A stretch of 8,900 bases of DNA from Verrucomicrobiota bacterium (GTDB lineage: Bacteria > Verrucomicrobiota > Verrucomicrobiia > Verrucomicrobiales > Akkermansiaceae). Position 1 is the first letter of the stretch. Every line of letters begins with the position of its first letter. Made by a program: the position numbers and the translations under genes. Where the stretch lies: contig VFJU01000316.1 of the NCBI GenBank assembly GCA_009885905.1, forward strand, positions 1-8,900, written 5' to 3'. Shown here one piece after another: positions 6,349 to 8,900 of this stretch. The notes under the pieces were generated by a model. The model did no database searches and had not been told where the DNA came from. It saw only the letters and a program-made list of their open reading frames with translations.

Positions 6349-7938
6349 TCAAGGATTTTTTATAACCGGTACCTTCGTAGGATCTGCAGGAGGTGGCGGC
6401 GGAGGATCTTCAATATCGAGCCAACCCTTTACCGCATCTAACTCAGGCAGCGAAGCGTACTCCACGAGTGCTTCGCGTAAGCCACGAACAGCGAGGTCCT
6501 TGTGCTTCGCTGTACGTTCGATCGCAACCAATTGCATATCTTGACGAAGCTTCTCCACAGCATCGGGATAAAATCCCTTGGCCGTACGGAACCACCTACT
6601 GGCCCCGGAAGGATCATTGAGCATCATAAGATTAAGCCCCATTGCCTCGGCCAGCACGCCGCTCTTCATGCGTTCTGTTGCATTTTCTAACTGCTTATTT
6701 CGCTCTCTAGGATTATTTGGCCACTCGACGACCGCTGCACGCAGCGCTCGGTATGGGATATCGCTAGCAATTTTTTTTCCTCCACCATCGAAGTGCAAGA
6801 ATGGACGATACAATGGGTCACCTAGGACAACACCTTGCCATGAAGTGACTGGCATCGCCATCCAACAAGCTTCTCCCCAGCTAAATCCTGCTAACAACCG
6901 CTGTTGGAGAATTGAAAAATCATGAGTGAGGTGAAGATACGGTTCATAAACATTTCCGATGGTCACCGCCGCGCCTTTTTCAAGAAGGGGGCCACACCAG
7001 TTCTTTGTCGCATCCGAAAGTTGTTCTGCGCTGAATGAATGCAGGTGAATTGCAATGCCACCCTTGCGGAACTTGAAGCGTGGATTGAGAAACGGTCCAC
7101 TCAGGTTCCAGTCATACCAACCATAATAAATCGCGGCATCCGTCATCGGGTAATTTTTCGGCAGTGTGTCATTGAAGCGATCCACCAATGTGGGGATTCC
7201 CACTTGAGCATTTTGTTTCGCGACCGACTCAAGCCAATCATCGCCTTGCGGAAACTTGTTAGCGATATCGACGTAAGCGAGGCCCCATAACCCAGTATCT
7301 TCCACCTCGATCACATCGCGAATCATTCGCTCACAGGTCGCGAATGTTGGTGCATCAATCCTCGCAACAAGAACGAGGAAAGGCATATTCGCGTCTTGGA
7401 ATGACTTCAGGCTTTTATAGTATTTGTTTTGCAAAACACCGTCGATCGGCAAGCCCTCCACTCCAAACATCGCCAATTCTGAGTCCACGGACGACTCATC
7501 GTGCCCAGCGACCGGATTTTGTGGATCAATGATGGGAGGCGGATCGCCCGGCTTGGTCGCGGGTTTTGGGTTCGCTTTTATCCGCAATGGCACACCTCTC
7601 ATCGTCACCAGAGAACGGATGCGATTGATCACCGGCACCTTGCAACCAGCAGCATCGGTCTGCCGTTTCCAGAAACTTCGACTTTCGAACTCAGCGCGCA
7701 GGGGATTTAATATCCATTTCTCATATTCATCCCGCGAAATATCTGCGGCAAGAGGCATGTCCAATGCGATTAGATTATCGACCGGAATTCCACGTGAGGA
7801 GGCGTAAAACGTCGCAAGTTGGCGAGATTCAGGCACCGCTGAGTTATACAACACCGCAACCGATGCGGGAGAGATTGCTGCATCCGCCAAAGAAACCATC
7901 CCTACAAAGAGAAAAAATATCAAGCCCAAGAGTCTCAT
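6349..7938 (-). CDS. TIGR03790-family secreted protein with proline-rich C-terminus
   Basis: This uncharacterised family is known, from memory, for occurring in genomes that also carry exosortase/PEP-CTERM sorting systems. The 529-residue protein has a Sec signal peptide (positive Arg2, hydrophobic 3-17, ADA cleavage site after Ala20), so the mature protein is exported. Recognisable blocks are LVTMRGVPLRI (110-120), DSELAMF (152-158), YYGWYDWNLSGPF (271-283), IAIHLHSFSAEQL (295-307), GNVYEPYLHLTHDFS (328-342) and GDPLYRPF (373-380). A Pro-rich segment interrupts 123-142, and the tail holds six consecutive prolines (512-517) before IKNP, probably flexible. The region from about 400 to 500 looks helical and repeat-like. 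No PEP-CTERM motif is present in this protein itself. The ATG at 7938 is 27 nt after the hydrolase gene, preceded by a pyrimidine-rich CCTCCTCC rather than a Shine-Dalgarno sequence. Confidence 0.85.
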   Translation of the reverse strand: MRLLGLIFFLFVGMVSLADAAISPASVAVLYNSAVPESRQLATFYASSRGIPVDNLIALDMPLAADISRDEYEKWILNPLRAEFESRSFWKRQTDAAGCKVPVINRIRSLVTMRGVPLRIKANPKPATKPGDPPPIIDPQNPVAGHDESSVDSELAMFGVEGLPIDGVLQNKYYKSLKSFQDANMPFLVLVARIDAPTFATCERMIRDVIEVEDTGLWGLAYVDIANKFPQGDDWLESVAKQNAQVGIPTLVDRFNDTLPKNYPMTDAAIYYGWYDWNLSGPFLNPRFKFRKGGIAIHLHSFSAEQLSDATKNWCGPLLEKGAAVTIGNVYEPYLHLTHDFSILQQRLLAGFSWGEACWMAMPVTSWQGVVLGDPLYRPFLHFDGGGKKIASDIPYRALRAAVVEWPNNPRERNKQLENATERMKSGVLAEAMGLNLMMLNDPSGASRWFRTAKGFYPDAVEKLRQDMQLVAIERTAKHKDLAVRGLREALVEYASLPELDAVKGWLDIEDPPPPPPADPTKVPVIKNP

Positions 7939-7965
7939 GCGGAGGAGGATGGCTAGATGGCCGAA

Positions 7966-8811
7966 TCATGCAAGACTCGGCGCATGATTCAGTGAAATCC
8001 TTAGACCGTCCCAAGCAAACCGCACGCCATCTGGTAGGGAATTTGCTAGCGATTCCTCATTATTTTCATGGCTCAAATGCGTCAACCAGGTCTCTTTGGC
8101 CCTGACCCCAGCGGCGGTGGCGAGTGCTTCGGAGAGGGAAAAATGAGTGGGATGATCTGCCACCCGCAGCGCGTCAACCACGAGAACATCCACATCCATA
8201 AGGAGCTCCACGCTCGCCGGTGGGATGCGCTTCACATCAGGCAAATAAGCAAGACTGCGGGCACCGGGATATTCAAATAAATATCCAATCGTCTCCACCG
8301 TGGCGTGTTCGACTGGCACTGGAGTCACTTTGAGTCCGGCGTAAAAAAAGGGGCCTGCGATCACTTTAGGATCAGGCCTAACATAACCAGCGATTTCCTG
8401 CTTCGGGAAAAACGCCCATCCAAACATTTTTTGCAACGTCTGAAGACAACTTGGCGTTGCATGAAGCGGAAGCGGATCTTGTCTTCGCCAACAAAATGCT
8501 CGTAGTTCGTCGAAACCCACGACGTGATCCAAGTGCGCGTGAGTGTAGAGAACCGCGTCGATCTTACGCAGCCCTTCGCGCAGTGCTTGCATCCTCAAGT
8601 CGGGTCCAGAGTCAACTAACAGTGTTTGGTCACCAGCTCTAAACAACACCGAGGAGCGGAACCGCTTATCTTGAGGACGGTCCGATGTGCAAACCACGCA
8701 ATCACAACCAATCACAGGCACCCCCACTGAGGTGCCTGTACCTAAAAATGTTAGCGAAACGTCCGTCACGTGCGCCACCATAAACACGCCAGCATCCACG
8801 ATGCAACTCAT
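7966..8811 (-). CDS. PhnP-like metallo-beta-lactamase-fold hydrolase
   Basis: This is predicted to be a cytoplasmic metal-dependent hydrolase, probably a phosphodiesterase, from the PhnP/RNase Z-like branch. Numbering from the ATG at 8811 (281 residues), it shows LTFLGTGTSVGVPVIG (20-35), a GCDCVVC zinc-binding CxCxxC (Cys36, Cys38, Cys41), the dinuclear metal motif THAHLDH (90-96), His169 in VPVEHAT, Asp192 in YLPDVKR and a late THLSHE (243-248). The CxCxxC site is typical of PhnP-like members and absent from most beta-lactamase-fold enzymes. I chose the ATG at 8811 because AGGGA lies 9 nt upstream; a TTG at 8817 is closer to that site than ideal, and an ATG at 8781 lies nearer the conserved domain. 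No phn (C-P lyase) genes are visible, so phosphonate breakdown should not be assumed. It heads the TIGR03790-DUF2851-thiS group. Confidence 0.87.
   Translation of the reverse strand: MSCIVDAGVFMVAHVTDVSLTFLGTGTSVGVPVIGCDCVVCTSDRPQDKRFRSSVLFRAGDQTLLVDSGPDLRMQALREGLRKIDAVLYTHAHLDHVVGFDELRAFCWRRQDPLPLHATPSCLQTLQKMFGWAFFPKQEIAGYVRPDPKVIAGPFFYAGLKVTPVPVEHATVETIGYLFEYPGARSLAYLPDVKRIPPASVELLMDVDVLVVDALRVADHPTHFSLSEALATAAGVRAKETWLTHLSHENNEESLANSLPDGVRFAWDGLRISLNHAPSLA
8714..8739. repeat. perfect 9-bp inverted repeat inside the hydrolase gene
   Basis: ACAGGCACC (8714-8722) and GGTGCCTGT (8731-8739) are perfect inverted copies around an 8-nt loop. The repeat spans codons for the conserved GTGTSVGVP turn, roughly 70-100 nt into the hydrolase message. 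No T-run follows on either strand, so it is not a standard terminator. It may arise simply from the Gly/Thr/Val/Pro codons, or act as an mRNA hairpin. Confidence 0.6.
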
Positions 8812-8820
8812 CCGCAATTT

Positions 8821-8825
8821 TCCCT
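8821..8825 (-). promoter_or_regulatory. ribosome binding site of the PhnP-like hydrolase gene
   Basis: AGGGA on the minus strand is separated by 9 nt from the ATG at 8811-8809. It is the clearest Shine-Dalgarno match in the window and decides for the ATG at 8811 over the TTG at 8817 and the ATG at 8781. Most other genes here lack such a site, which fits this gene being the first of its group. Confidence 0.5.
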
Positions 8826-8900
8826 ACCACTCGCTAATGGCAGGATTCACTAAGTCGGTAATTCTCTTCAGTCTACCGAATCCTCGGGCGCATCAGACTC
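8826..8900. other. right-edge region upstream of the hydrolase gene, no identifiable gene
   Basis: On the minus strand the frame from base 8900 is open for ten codons (acidic ESDAPEDSVD) and ends with TGA at 8870-8868, which could be the C-terminus of an upstream gene. On the plus strand an ATG at 8837 opens a frame to the window edge. Neither is long enough to call. No convincing -35/-10 pair was seen. Confidence 0.3.

Noticed and set aside
7424..7807. Plus-strand 127-codon open frame opposite the TIGR03790 gene
   Set aside because: It is antisense to well-conserved TIGR03790 coding sequence, with no domain or ribosome site seen.
8837..8900. Plus-strand frame from the ATG at 8837 to the window edge
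   Set aside because: Only 21 codons are visible, without a Shine-Dalgarno sequence or recognisable family; a competing acidic minus-strand gene end overlaps it.

Overview
The window looks like a piece of a chromosome from a Gram-negative bacterium, most likely of the Verrucomicrobiota or another member of the PVC/Bacteroidota-like assemblage. The reasons are the pairing of a TIGR03790-family secreted protein with a DUF2851 protein, a lipoprotein-type periplasmic binding protein, moderate GC content and mostly absent Shine-Dalgarno sequences. The phylum is inferred from gene content, since there is no rRNA or marker gene here. All nine complete genes lie on the minus strand, so transcription runs from high to low coordinates. 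There are no tRNAs, rRNAs, IS elements or CRISPR arrays, and no gene-free stretch over 300 bases.

Upstream block (about 8811 down to 4747): a PhnP-like metallo-beta-lactamase-fold hydrolase, a TIGR03790-family secreted protein with a proline-rich tail, a DUF2851 protein, and a small ThiS-type sulfur carrier. Spacings are 27, 16 and 11 nt, so they are probably cotranscribed. No shared pathway is known for the four. ThiS has no thiG, thiF or thiH beside it.

A 63-nt AT-rich junction (4684-4746) separates this block from a complete high-affinity branched-chain amino-acid-type ABC importer in the order livK-livH-livM-livG-livF (4683 down to 144). The lipoprotein LivK captures the ligand, LivH and LivM form the membrane channel, and LivG and LivF hydrolyse ATP. 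The last four genes are tightly packed: livH/livM share one base (TAATG), livM/livG overlap by 4 bp (ATGA), and livG/livF are 11 nt apart. livH uses a TTG start.

Left edge (1-143): a possible 3' end of a plus-strand gene converging on livF, followed by an imperfect hairpin and a T-rich run that could be its terminator. The right edge (8818-8900) holds the ribosome binding site of the hydrolase gene and too little sequence to identify the next gene.

The transporter half is ordinary. The points worth a second look are the orphan ThiS beside DUF2851, a nuclease-like residue pattern plus a C-terminal cysteine cluster in DUF2851, the TIGR03790 protein as a pointer to an exosortase sorting system, and a perfect 9-bp inverted repeat early in the hydrolase gene.
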